Positions 34,064 to 42,103 of a stretch of 64,000 bases of DNA are shown in pieces. The stretch's first letter is position 1. Every line of letters begins with the position of its first letter. The DNA comes from Nocardioides gilvus (GTDB taxonomy: Bacteria; Actinomycetota; Actinomycetes; Propionibacteriales; Nocardioidaceae), in contig NZ_QHKY01000001.1 in the NCBI RefSeq assembly GCF_003194605.1, positions 930,001 through 994,000 of the forward strand. The letters are read 5' to 3'. Position numbers and translations under genes: made by a program. The notes below the pieces were generated by a model that worked only from the letters and a program-made list of their open reading frames with translations, searched no databases and had not been told where the DNA came from.

Positions 34064-35202
34064 CTTCCGATTACCTTTGCGATCTCCTTAAGGACCCGAC
34101 CGAACTGCTCGTCCGTCATGGCCGATCCACTCGGCAAAGTGAGACCATGGTCGAAAAGTCGCTCTGACGTGCCGTCTATTACCCCCTGCAGTCCCTGAGA
34201 TATCGGCTGCATGTGCATAGGCTTCCACACCGGTCGTGTCTCAATGTGAGCCTCTGTCAGCTTGGCATTGAGTTCATTCGCCGACCACGAGGAGATTGCC
34301 GGGTCCACGACTATCGCGGTGAGCCAGCAGTTGTCCTCGGCGTCGTCAATTCCGCCCAAGATTCGGACCCCCGGCTGGTCAGCGAAAAGCTCGGCATACC
34401 GCCTGCGCCATTCACGTCGACGACCGATCATCTCATCGAGGCGCCTAAGTTGGGCGCGGCCGAGAGCGGCCAAGATGTTCGAGAGCCGATAATTGTATCC
34501 AACTTCAGTGTGCTCGTAGTGCACTGCACGTTCACGCGCTTGCGTGGAGAGTTTGCGGACGTGGGCGGCCAGCTCGCCGTCGTTGGTGAGCAACATACCG
34601 CCGCCCGAAGTAGTCATGATCTTGTTGCCGTTGAAAGACAGCACGGAGGCGTCCCCGAAGGAACCCGCCGGGATGCCCTGCCAAGCGGCGCCAAACGCTT
34701 CGGCGGCGTCACAGAGAAGACGGGCGCCTGCCTCCCTGGCGATCTTTTCGATCGCGGTGTAGTCGACACACTTGCCGAGCATGTCCACGGGGACAACCAC
34801 GGGGACCGAGCGCCCTTCGGCGCAGAGTTGCGCAATGGCCTGCTCCAGGAGTGGCGCCGACATGTTGCCGGTCTCTTCGTCACAGTCGACGAAAAATGGC
34901 TCGGCACCGACGTACCGAATCGCGTTGACCGTCGCAGCGAAGGTGAAGGTGGAGACCGGCACGACATCACCGGGGCCTACACCCCAGGACACAAGGGCGA
35001 GGTGCAATGCGGCAGTACCAGAGGAGAGCCCCACGGCGTGTGACACACCTAGCCGGGCCGCTACCTCCGCCTCGAATGCGTTCAGGTCGGGGCCAGCGGG
35101 GGCGACCCAACCTGACTGCATCGCGCGAAGGACGTATTCCTGCTCAAGCTCCCCTACGTCCGGAGCGGAGAGCAGGATCGGCTCATCGCCGTTGTCAGCC
35201 AC
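34060..35202 (-). CDS. pglE: UDP-4-keto-sugar aminotransferase (PglE type, DegT/DnrJ/EryC1)
   Basis: This 380-residue PLP enzyme has LSSGTAALHLALVSWGVGPG, PVSTFTFAATVNAIRYVGAE, LLCDAAEAFGA, and the Schiff-base Lys in SFNGNKIMTTSGGGM. These match PglE-like enzymes that put an amino group at C4 of UDP-4-keto-6-deoxy-GlcNAc made by the PglF-type dehydratase at 5.5-7.3 kb. GTG at 35202 is the start. A TAGACT hexamer 40 nt upstream is a plausible -10, so a promoter may lie between this gene and the preceding glycosyltransferase. Confidence 0.9.
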   Translation of the reverse strand: MADNGDEPILLSAPDVGELEQEYVLRAMQSGWVAPAGPDLNAFEAEVAARLGVSHAVGLSSGTAALHLALVSWGVGPGDVVPVSTFTFAATVNAIRYVGAEPFFVDCDEETGNMSAPLLEQAIAQLCAEGRSVPVVVPVDMLGKCVDYTAIEKIAREAGARLLCDAAEAFGAAWQGIPAGSFGDASVLSFNGNKIMTTSGGGMLLTNDGELAAHVRKLSTQARERAVHYEHTEVGYNYRLSNILAALGRAQLRRLDEMIGRRREWRRRYAELFADQPGVRILGGIDDAEDNCWLTAIVVDPAISSWSANELNAKLTEAHIETRPVWKPMHMQPISQGLQGVIDGTSERLFDHGLTLPSGSAMTDEQFGRVLKEIAKVIGR

Positions 35203-35241
35203 TGAAAAATCCCTTGCTCTAGACGCTCGATTCCCTCGGGC

Positions 35242-35247
35242 AGTCTA
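35242..35247 (-). promoter_or_regulatory. Probable -10 element (TAGACT) upstream of pglE
   Basis: On the minus strand CTAGACTGCCCGAGG is found in the 50-nt gap between the glycosyltransferase stop (35253) and pglE (35202). The same TAGACTG(C/A)CC context recurs before capE and before the acetyltransferase at 49.4 kb. No strong -35 is visible. Confidence 0.4.
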
Positions 35248-35252
35248 GGTCT

Positions 35253-36422
35253 TCACGAGCGTCGCGCGACACGCGACGGATTTCTTTCCCGCCACTGAGA
35301 CAAAGTGCTGCGCCGCGAGCCGCGGAGGTTCTGGTCGATCAGCTCCACATAGGACAAGCCTCGGTCGGCCGCGTTGGGCAGATGGCGCGCCGCTTCAATT
35401 CCATGCTGCGTGCGCCGACCCCGTCCCTCGACGAGCGCATCCGCCAACGCCACCGCGAGGGCGCCAGCGTCGTTTGGCTCTGCGTACCGCGGGTGATCAC
35501 CACAGACGTCGCGCACGAAATCGCGATCCGAGGCGACTAGCGGCGTACCCGTGACCATAGCCTCCAGGGGAGTGACCGAGAAGGCTTCGAAGAGGCTCGG
35601 GAAGATGGACGCATCACTGGCTGCGTAGAGGCTCGGCAACTGGTCAAGGGTGAGCTGCCCCATGTTAAGCGAGGCTCGGCGAACGTCCTGTGGAAGTGAC
35701 ATCCATTCTCTGTCGCTCAAGGTGAGGAGGAAGCGAGCCGACATCCCGCGCAGCTCGAGCGCAGCATGGACCTGTCCGAGGATCGCGTGGTTCTTGTGGG
35801 GGTACAGGCCGGTGACATAACAGACGTTGGCCACGTCGGGATCCTTCGGCACTTCCAGCGGCCGCCATTCCTCAGGCCTGTCGAAGATCGCGTTGTAGGC
35901 GTTGGGCACCACGGTGACCCGGCTAGGACTTATCCCCCAACGGCTGCCCAGTGACCTCTTGACCCGCTCCGCCTCCACCACCAAAGATCTTGTCGTGCTG
36001 AAGGTCGCCCGCGAAAGTACGCGACGCACGAACTGCCGGGCCTTCGCCTTCCCCCGAGCAGGAGGCAGGTACTCCGGGTGCAGGCTGGTCACGTCCGCGA
36101 AGCCGACGATGCGGCGGCGGGCGTTGATGGGGACGTACTCCGGACCGAAGACGGTGAACGAGACGTCGTAGCGCGCTCGCAGCAAAGCCGCGAAGTCCAC
36201 GGTGGCGGGGCGGGCAACCACCGGAAGTCGCTCGCGGGTGCCTGGGCTGAGATTGTCCAGGACCTGGGACGACGCCACGATGGCCAGCGAGTCCTGCAGC
36301 CAAGGGAACCTGCCCACGAGCTCGGGATCGTTCCGCATCGCCGCGAGTTCATCCAAGAACGAAGCCCCCACCTGCACGCCGCCCCCTACCTTGAGGTTGG
36401 CGGCATTGATGAGGACAGTCAT
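35253..36422 (-). CDS. Glycosyltransferase family 4
   Basis: This 389-residue GT-B protein resembles mannosyl- and rhamnosyltransferases of the WbdA/RfaB type: LINAANLKVGGGVQVGASFL at the N-terminus, VTVVPNAYNAIF, CYVTGLYPHKNHAILGQVHA and the donor-site FPSLFEAFSVTPLEAMVTGT with its Glu pair. ATG at 36422 has no ribosome site but TACCCT 6 nt upstream, so it may be leaderless. It sits between the small gene at 36.5 kb and the pgl-like genes. The sugar it transfers is not known. Confidence 0.87.
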   Translation of the reverse strand: MTVLINAANLKVGGGVQVGASFLDELAAMRNDPELVGRFPWLQDSLAIVASSQVLDNLSPGTRERLPVVARPATVDFAALLRARYDVSFTVFGPEYVPINARRRIVGFADVTSLHPEYLPPARGKAKARQFVRRVLSRATFSTTRSLVVEAERVKRSLGSRWGISPSRVTVVPNAYNAIFDRPEEWRPLEVPKDPDVANVCYVTGLYPHKNHAILGQVHAALELRGMSARFLLTLSDREWMSLPQDVRRASLNMGQLTLDQLPSLYAASDASIFPSLFEAFSVTPLEAMVTGTPLVASDRDFVRDVCGDHPRYAEPNDAGALAVALADALVEGRGRRTQHGIEAARHLPNAADRGLSYVELIDQNLRGSRRSTLSQWRERNPSRVARRS

Positions 36423-36455
36423 GGAGGGAGGGTAGCGCCCGCCAGCACTGGCGAC

Positions 36456-36632
36456 TCAGGAGGCGAGACGCCCCTTCAACTTCGACAGGAGACGGTCGCC
36501 CACACTGTGCTGCTCCTCGACAATCGCGGCGAGGTCGTCCGAGCGATCCTGCCGCGGGAAGTCGGGAGCGCCCATCCACTCGGCGATCTCTGGCGGCAAC
36601 GGCTCTGAGGCTTCGTACAGGTTCCTGCGCAT
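36456..36632 (-). CDS. Small hypothetical protein (58 residues)
   Basis: This small acidic-then-basic protein begins MRRNLYEASEPLPPEIAEWM and ends LLSKLKGRLAS. The ATG at 36632 has a strong GGGAGGTG 7 nt upstream, which selects it over an ATG 11 codons earlier. It has no membrane segment or known domain. It lies between capF (125 nt upstream) and a GT4 gene, in a position not explained by other genes. Translation is supported by the ribosome site, but the function is unknown. Confidence 0.55.
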   Translation of the reverse strand: MRRNLYEASEPLPPEIAEWMGAPDFPRQDRSDDLAAIVEEQHSVGDRLLSKLKGRLAS

Positions 36633-36757
36633 GTGAAGCACCTCCCGTGGATGAGTGGAGGGCATCTGAACCCGAACGCATGGCGAAGTCCAGCAACCCG
36701 GCCCGTCACATCACCACCGTAATGAAAACGTGACCCGGTCACGGATAGCGCCGGAAC

Positions 36758-37861
36758 TCAGGCGATCGTCTCCGGGAACTGGTCCGGGTTCTCCATGTCC
36801 AGCAACTGGTCGGCCCAGAACATGGTCACCAACTCGCCGTCACCCACGTTGCGAATGTTGTGCACCCACAGCGCGGGCATGTCCACGAACGAGGGCCTGT
36901 CGCCACTGAGGCGGAATGTCACGACATCGTCGTGCAGCAGGCGCCGCAGTTGAATCTCCGCCTCCCCCTTCACGACGAAGAACCGCTCCACCTTGTGGAG
37001 GTGATAGTGCTCGCCGCGCTTCTGGCCGGGCAGCGTGGTGGACATGAATGCCATGCCCGTGCCGCCGTGAGACCGAACCGTCTCGAAGAGATCGCCCCGG
37101 TTGTCCGCGTGGACCTGCGGCGACAGCGGCCACATCTCGGGGAAGGCGGCAGCACGGTAGGTGTTGAAGAGATTGCGTTGCATCGGCGTCGAGACATCGG
37201 GGATCTCCCCTCGGGTGCGGTAGATCTCGTGCATCAGCTGGAACGCCTCGAGCACTGCGCCGATCCGGATGGCCTCTCCGCGCACGGTCTCCCGCACATC
37301 CGTGCCGATCGCCTCGATCAATGCCGCGGCCGTGTCCTGGGCGTGCTGGAGCTCGATCTCACGATCCCCCGAGACCGTCGGCGTCCGTCCATTGACGACT
37401 TCGTGGGCGAAGGTCGCGACGAAGGAGTTGTAACCGGGACGCCCGTGCTCGCCGAAGAGATTGGGAAGCAAGAGGTCTGCGAAGTGCCCGCCCAGTCCGC
37501 GGACCGCGTCGGCCAGCAAGGCCGCAGCTGCAGCCTTGCCCCGCCCGTAGGCGTTGTCCTGCTCGGCCTGGATCGAGTTTGCGTACACGACGTCCACCGG
37601 ACGTCCGTTGCTCTTCAGGGCCGTCGCCAAGGTACGTGCCAGTTCGACGTTGCCGCTCTCGACGGTCTCGTCGCTGTCGGCCCGGTTGACGCCGGCCACG
37701 TGGAGCACAACGTCGACGTCGGCCAGGGTGGCGGCGAGCAGTTCCGGGTCGGCGAAGTCTGAGCGTCCCAGGCGTACCGGCTCAATCTGGTGCAGGGCGC
37801 GGAGGCGGCATGCGGTGTGCCAGCCCAAGAAGCCGTAACCGCCGGTGATCGCGACTCTCAT
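36758..37861 (-). CDS. capF: UDP-2-acetamido-2,6-dideoxy-beta-L-talose synthesis enzyme, reductase/cupin (CapF/WbjC/FnlB)
   Basis: This 367-residue two-domain enzyme has an N-terminal short-chain reductase (VAITGGYGFLGWHTACRL, VLHVAGVNRAD, YGRGKAAAAAL) and a C-terminal cupin (HADNRGDLFETVRSHGGTG, GQKRGEHYHLHKVERFFVVK) typical of CapF, with metal ligands in the HYH-H region. It performs the second step of UDP-N-acetyl-L-fucosamine synthesis, reducing the CapE product to UDP-L-TalNAc. Its ATG overlaps the stop of the epimerase-like gene by four bases. CapE and CapG partners are 3-6 kb upstream on the same strand. Confidence 0.93.
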   Translation of the reverse strand: MRVAITGGYGFLGWHTACRLRALHQIEPVRLGRSDFADPELLAATLADVDVVLHVAGVNRADSDETVESGNVELARTLATALKSNGRPVDVVYANSIQAEQDNAYGRGKAAAAALLADAVRGLGGHFADLLLPNLFGEHGRPGYNSFVATFAHEVVNGRTPTVSGDREIELQHAQDTAAALIEAIGTDVRETVRGEAIRIGAVLEAFQLMHEIYRTRGEIPDVSTPMQRNLFNTYRAAAFPEMWPLSPQVHADNRGDLFETVRSHGGTGMAFMSTTLPGQKRGEHYHLHKVERFFVVKGEAEIQLRRLLHDDVVTFRLSGDRPSFVDMPALWVHNIRNVGDGELVTMFWADQLLDMENPDQFPETIA

Positions 37862-38802
37862 GGCGTTGCTGCTTCCTCCTGGGCGAGGGCGTGCCAGCCC
37901 TCACGTCCGACGGGCGGGGTCCATCCCGCCTCGGTCAACCAACTCTTCGCCTGGTCCTGGCCCAGCCACAGGATCTCCACCCGACGCGCGTTGGCGGCGG
38001 TCGGGCGGTGGAGCCGTCCGAGCGCCTTGGCCCCACGGACGCCGAGGCGAGCCGCCCCACGCGGGATACGGACCGGTGAGCGCCCACCCGAGAGGTCCTC
38101 CATCAACCGCGAGACCGTCACGGACTCCGAGGGGTGGTGGACCACCTCCGGGACCGACTCGGGGGTCGTGGCGAGGAAGGCCACGGCAGAGGCCACGTTG
38201 GGGAGCAGCGCCTGCGGGGTCGGCTGGTCGCCCGGCCGCGCCACCGTCGCGGCCGGCGAGGTAGCGATGCGGCGGATCATCCGGGTCACGCGGCGACTGT
38301 GGTCATGGACCGACGGGGGCCGGTACCGCACCACCTGCATGGCGCCCCGGTCGCTCTCGCGCACCACCTCTTCGCCCACCACCTTCGAGGCGGAGTAGGG
38401 CGAGAACGGGCGCAGGTCTTCGGAGGAGTCCAGGACCGGCTTGTCGTTCTGCACCACGGCAGAACTGATCTGGACGAACCGGCCCACCCCCGCGTCGCGC
38501 GCGGCAGCGAGGAGCACTGCCGGCAACAGGGCGTTGGCGCCGAAGAGGCCGTTCTCGTCGAGGGACGAGGCGTCCGGGTCACCAGCTGCGTTGACAACAG
38601 TTGTCACGCCGGTGAGCAGTTGAACCAGTCGATCGTGTTCGGGCGAGCGCGACCCCTCCGCCCGAATCTCACCTGCGGTACGGGCGGTGGAGGTGAGCCT
38701 CGGGGCCGGTACGGCGACCACTTCCGCGGTGGACGCCAGAGCGTTCGCCACCGCAGAGCCGACGAATCCCGAGGCGCCGAAGAGCACGATGCGGTCAGTC
38801 AT
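37858..38802 (-). CDS. NAD-dependent sugar epimerase/dehydratase (WbpV/WbjF-like)
   Basis: This 314-residue extended short-chain dehydrogenase has an N-terminal IVLFGASGFVGSAVANALAS, NAAGDPDASS, VQISSAVVQND, and the Tyr/Lys motif YSASKVVGEEVV. Genes of this type follow the L-FucNAc transferase gene in Pseudomonas O-antigen loci and are thought to reduce UDP-4-keto-6-deoxy sugars such as UDP-QuiNAc. ATG at 38802 is chosen on family start and overlaps the glycosyltransferase stop by 8 nt; the frame is open upstream as a shadow. The exact sugar is uncertain. Confidence 0.8.
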   Translation of the reverse strand: MTDRIVLFGASGFVGSAVANALASTAEVVAVPAPRLTSTARTAGEIRAEGSRSPEHDRLVQLLTGVTTVVNAAGDPDASSLDENGLFGANALLPAVLLAAARDAGVGRFVQISSAVVQNDKPVLDSSEDLRPFSPYSASKVVGEEVVRESDRGAMQVVRYRPPSVHDHSRRVTRMIRRIATSPAATVARPGDQPTPQALLPNVASAVAFLATTPESVPEVVHHPSESVTVSRLMEDLSGGRSPVRIPRGAARLGVRGAKALGRLHRPTAANARRVEILWLGQDQAKSWLTEAGWTPPVGREGWHALAQEEAATP

Positions 38803-40027
38803 GGGAGGAGCCTGCCAAAGAACGGCCGAGCGCGCTCTCAAGTCGCTCCGCACCGACGGCAGCCGAGAGTCGATCGACGTAGAAGTCACGGCCTCGACGC
38901 CCACGGGCCACCAGTTCGGCGGGGGGCACTCGACTCGCCTGCACGAACACCTCGGCGAGCGCCTCGGCATCACCGGCCGGGGCGGACCAACCGGCGCCGG
39001 ACTCGTCGGTGATGGTGGCAGCATCCCCGGGCGCGCTGGTGATCAATGGCTGTCCCGAGGCCAGGATGGCCTGGATCTTGCTGGGCATGGTCAAGTGAAA
39101 GAGCGGGTCGTCCTTGAGGCAGACCAGTTGCACGTCGGCATCGGCCAGCACCGCCGACATCTCCGCCAACGTGCGCGAGCCCTCGAAACGGACCCGCTCG
39201 CTGATGCCCAGCTCTCGTGCCAACTTCTCAAGACTGTCCTGAGCCACACCGTGCCCGACGAGACGAAGGACGACGTCGGATCTGTCAGCCGCCAGACGGA
39301 CCGCACGGACAGCTGTGTCGAGACCTTGGACATCGCCGATGTTGCCGGCGTACATGACCTCGAAGGGTCTACCAGCCCGATCCGTCGAAGGCACCGGACT
39401 GAAGACCTCTTCGTCCACCCAGTTGAAGACGACGCTGACCTTGTCTGGATCGACACCGCGCTCCACCAGGAGCGTCTTCATGCCAGGCGAGATGACGGCG
39501 ATGTGCCCAGCGGATCGATAGACCTGGTTGCAGAACCGGTGCAGCATCCACTCGGCCGGGCGCACCCACCTGGCGGGGAGCATGCCGGTCGCGGTGACCG
39601 TGTCTGGCCACACGTCCTGGATGTAGAGGACGAAGGGGCGCCGGAGCAACCTGCGCAGGACGATCCCGGCCATGCCCACGGTGCCGGGCGTCGAGTACAC
39701 GAGGGTGACCTGACTTCGACGCGCTATCACGGCACCCAGCGTGCTCGCCGACACCATGAAGGAGAGGAAGTTGAGGATCCGCTTGACGGCGGAGCCATCG
39801 TGGCTCGGATACAAGGGGACCCGGTGGACCGTCACTCCGCGGATGATCTCGCATTGGTAGGGGCGTAACCGGTAGCCGTCGTAGACCTTGCCGACCGGGT
39901 AATTGGGGAACCCGGTGACGACCTCCACCTGGTGGCCGCGCGCAATCAGCGCCCGGACGATGGAGCCGGGAATGGCAGCTGACCCGACCTCGGGGTCGTA
40001 CCACTGGGTGACGAAAGCGATCTTCAC
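38795..40027 (-). CDS. Glycosyltransferase family 4 (WbuB/WbjE-like, probable L-FucNAc transferase)
   Basis: This 410-residue GT-B protein has the WbuB-type start IAFVTQWYDPEVGSAAIPGS, GFPNYPVGKVYDGYR, LYIQDVWPDTV, YAGNIGDVQGLDTAVRAVRL and the donor region FHLTMPSKIQAILASGQPLI. WbuB-like enzymes add L-FucNAc to a lipid-linked sugar, and the adjacent capE/capF/capG genes make UDP-L-FucNAc, so this is the likely user. GTG at 40027 overlaps the WbpL-like gene stop by four bases; the frame is open upstream but without similarity. Confidence 0.88.
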   Translation of the reverse strand: MKIAFVTQWYDPEVGSAAIPGSIVRALIARGHQVEVVTGFPNYPVGKVYDGYRLRPYQCEIIRGVTVHRVPLYPSHDGSAVKRILNFLSFMVSASTLGAVIARRSQVTLVYSTPGTVGMAGIVLRRLLRRPFVLYIQDVWPDTVTATGMLPARWVRPAEWMLHRFCNQVYRSAGHIAVISPGMKTLLVERGVDPDKVSVVFNWVDEEVFSPVPSTDRAGRPFEVMYAGNIGDVQGLDTAVRAVRLAADRSDVVLRLVGHGVAQDSLEKLARELGISERVRFEGSRTLAEMSAVLADADVQLVCLKDDPLFHLTMPSKIQAILASGQPLITSAPGDAATITDESGAGWSAPAGDAEALAEVFVQASRVPPAELVARGRRGRDFYVDRLSAAVGAERLESALGRSLAGSSHD

Positions 40028-40986
40028 CGGGTTGCTCGCACTCGGATGAGCGACGGAGCGCTGAGGTACGCGACGACGATGAGCGCCGCGACCGGTAGGC
40101 CCACCTGGAGGGGAGTAACCGCGACCACGAAGCAGACACCAGCAGTCGCTCCGGCACAGAGAAGAGCCGAGGCCATGTGGGACCAACCTGCGACGACTAG
40201 TCGCTGGTAGACGTGTTCCCGGTGTGCCTCCATGAGCGGTCGTCCACCTATTGCTCGCTTGCACAGCGTCCAGCCAGTGTCGGCCCCGTAGACCGCGAGG
40301 GGCGCGACAGCCACAAGTGAAGACACGCCTGCTGCCCAGCCGAGCACGCTCAGCGCCACGATCAATAGTCCGAGCCCATATGTGCCGACGTCACCAAGGA
40401 AGATTTTGGCCTTGGGAGCGTTCCACGGAAGGAACCCGAGCATCGCGCCGGCCACCGCTGCCCCCAGCACCTGCACTTGGACGAGGTCGTGGTCAGCGCC
40501 CACCCAGACCCACCACAACCCCGCGATGACCGCAGTAAGCGAGGAGATCCCGTTGATGCCGTCCATGAAGTTGTAGGCGTTGACGTAGCCCGCAACCACG
40601 AGGACCACAATTGCCCCGAAGAGTAGGGCTGGCAATCCAGCGGTTCCAGAGCCAACGGACACATAGGCAACCAAGACGCCAGCGAGAACCTGTACAGCTA
40701 GCCTCAGAAGGCTGGAGACAGGGCGCCTGTCGTCGGCGAAACCGACAGCCGCGAGGGCCACGGCCAGCAGGATGATCCGCCACGGCCCGTCACTTCCGAC
40801 GGCCTCATGGGCAGCCACGGCCACGATGATCGCGGCGAGAACGGCGATCCCCCCTCCTCGCGGCACGGGGGCGGTGTGCGACGACCGTTGATTCGGGACG
40901 TCGAGGACATCAGCCCTGAGCAGGATCGGAATGAGTAGCCACGCAAGCACCAGGGCGGTGACGAACGCGACGAAGAACGCGAGCAC
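40024..40986 (-). CDS. wbpL: Undecaprenyl-phosphate sugar-1-phosphate transferase, WecA/WbpL family
   Basis: This 320-residue polytopic membrane enzyme has about ten hydrophobic segments. Family motifs are VLDVPNQRSSHTAPVPRGGG, the Mg-binding FADDRRP, NAYNFMDGINGIS, FLGDVGTYGLG with the catalytic Asp, and the cytoplasmic HREHVYQRL. It starts a lipid-linked chain by transferring a HexNAc-phosphate (FucNAc, QuiNAc or GlcNAc) from UDP to undecaprenyl phosphate. GTG at 40986 lies 4 nt from the capE stop. Together with the PglC-type enzyme this gives the locus two unrelated initiators. Confidence 0.92.
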   Translation of the reverse strand: MLAFFVAFVTALVLAWLLIPILLRADVLDVPNQRSSHTAPVPRGGGIAVLAAIIVAVAAHEAVGSDGPWRIILLAVALAAVGFADDRRPVSSLLRLAVQVLAGVLVAYVSVGSGTAGLPALLFGAIVVLVVAGYVNAYNFMDGINGISSLTAVIAGLWWVWVGADHDLVQVQVLGAAVAGAMLGFLPWNAPKAKIFLGDVGTYGLGLLIVALSVLGWAAGVSSLVAVAPLAVYGADTGWTLCKRAIGGRPLMEAHREHVYQRLVVAGWSHMASALLCAGATAGVCFVVAVTPLQVGLPVAALIVVAYLSAPSLIRVRATR

Positions 40987-40990
40987 GTCG

Positions 40991-42022
40991 TCAGCCTCCG
41001 GCGGCGATCAGCCGACGAAAAGCCGGCAACGACATCAACAGGTCGACCACCTGGTCGACACCGAGTCGTTCGGTGTTGTGGGAGTGGTAGTCGTCCAGCT
41101 CGGACTCCTGCTTGTCCCCCTCGTCGAAGTACTGACCGTAGTTGAGGTCGCGCGCATCGACGGAGACCCTGAAGTAGTCGCCCTGGTCGTCAGCACGAGC
41201 GAGCTCCTCGCGGGTCGCCAAGGTCTCGAAGAGCTTCTCGCCGTGCCTTGTGCCGATCACCTGCAACTCCGGCTCGATGCCCATCGTCTTCGCGACCGCC
41301 CGCGCCAGGACTTCGACGGTGCTCGCAGGGGCCTTGCGGATGAAGAGGTCACCCGGCTCCGCGTGGGCAAACGCGTGGTCGACCAAGAGGACGGCCTCGT
41401 CCAGCGACATGAGAAACCGGGTCATGTGGGGGTCGGTCAGCGTCAACGGCTTGCCGGCACGCAACTGCTCCACGAAGAGCGGGATGACGGAGCCACGAGA
41501 CGCCATGACGTTGCCGTACCGCACCGTTGACACCGTGGTCGCGGAATTAGGGTTGTTCCGGGCGAAAGCCTGGGCCACCTTCTCCATCATGGCCTTGCTC
41601 AGACCCATCGCGTTGACGGGATAGGCCGCCTTGTCGGTGCCCAGGCACACGACGGAGGCGACACCGTTGGCGTTGCTGGCCTCGATCACGTTGGACGAGC
41701 CGAGGATGTTGGTCTTCACCGCCTCGAGCGGGAAGAACTCGCAGCTCGGGACCTGCTTCAACGCCGCAGCGTGAAAGACGAAGTCCACGTCACGGGTCGC
41801 GCGGTCGACACTGTCGTAGTCGCGGACGTCCCCGAGGTGGAAGCGCACCCGGGAATCGCCCAAGGCCCGGCGCATGTCGTCCTGCTTCAACTCGTCACGG
41901 CTGAAGATGCGGATCTCGCGGACATCGGTGTCAAGCAGTTGCCGGACCACGGTCGAACCGAACGAACCAGTGCCACCGGTCACCAGAACTGTCGCGTCAC
42001 TGGCTGCAGTCAGCGTGTGCAA
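40991..42022 (-). CDS. capE: UDP-GlcNAc 4,6-dehydratase/5-epimerase (CapE/WbjB/FnlA)
   Basis: This 343-residue soluble short-chain dehydrogenase has VLVTGGTGSFGSTVVRQLL, FHAAALKQVPSCEFFPLEA, CLGTDKAAYPVNAMGLSKAM (the Met/Lys catalytic set of CapE), and VRYGNVMASRGSVIPLF. It starts UDP-L-FucNAc synthesis by making the 4-keto-6-deoxy-L-talose-type intermediate. TTG at 42022 is preferred because GGGGAG lies 8 nt upstream. It is about 250 residues shorter than the PglF-type paralogue and lacks membrane segments. A TAGACT -10-like hexamer lies 37 nt upstream. Confidence 0.93.
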   Translation of the reverse strand: MHTLTAASDATVLVTGGTGSFGSTVVRQLLDTDVREIRIFSRDELKQDDMRRALGDSRVRFHLGDVRDYDSVDRATRDVDFVFHAAALKQVPSCEFFPLEAVKTNILGSSNVIEASNANGVASVVCLGTDKAAYPVNAMGLSKAMMEKVAQAFARNNPNSATTVSTVRYGNVMASRGSVIPLFVEQLRAGKPLTLTDPHMTRFLMSLDEAVLLVDHAFAHAEPGDLFIRKAPASTVEVLARAVAKTMGIEPELQVIGTRHGEKLFETLATREELARADDQGDYFRVSVDARDLNYGQYFDEGDKQESELDDYHSHNTERLGVDQVVDLLMSLPAFRRLIAAGG

Positions 42023-42058
42023 GATCAGTTCTCCCCGAATTTAGGCAATTGCCGGGTC

Positions 42059-42064
42059 AGTCTA
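42059..42064 (-). promoter_or_regulatory. Probable -10 element (TAGACT) upstream of capE
   Basis: On the minus strand CCTAGACTGACCCGGC occurs in the 81-nt gap between capG and capE, giving a start of transcription around 42052 and a ~30-nt leader to the capE TTG. It shares its hexamer and part of its context with the elements before pglE and before the acetyltransferase at 49.4 kb. Confidence 0.4.
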
Positions 42065-42103
42065 GGGGGTTCGTCACCCGAGAGGTGTATCGGTCGCTGA
42101 GCG

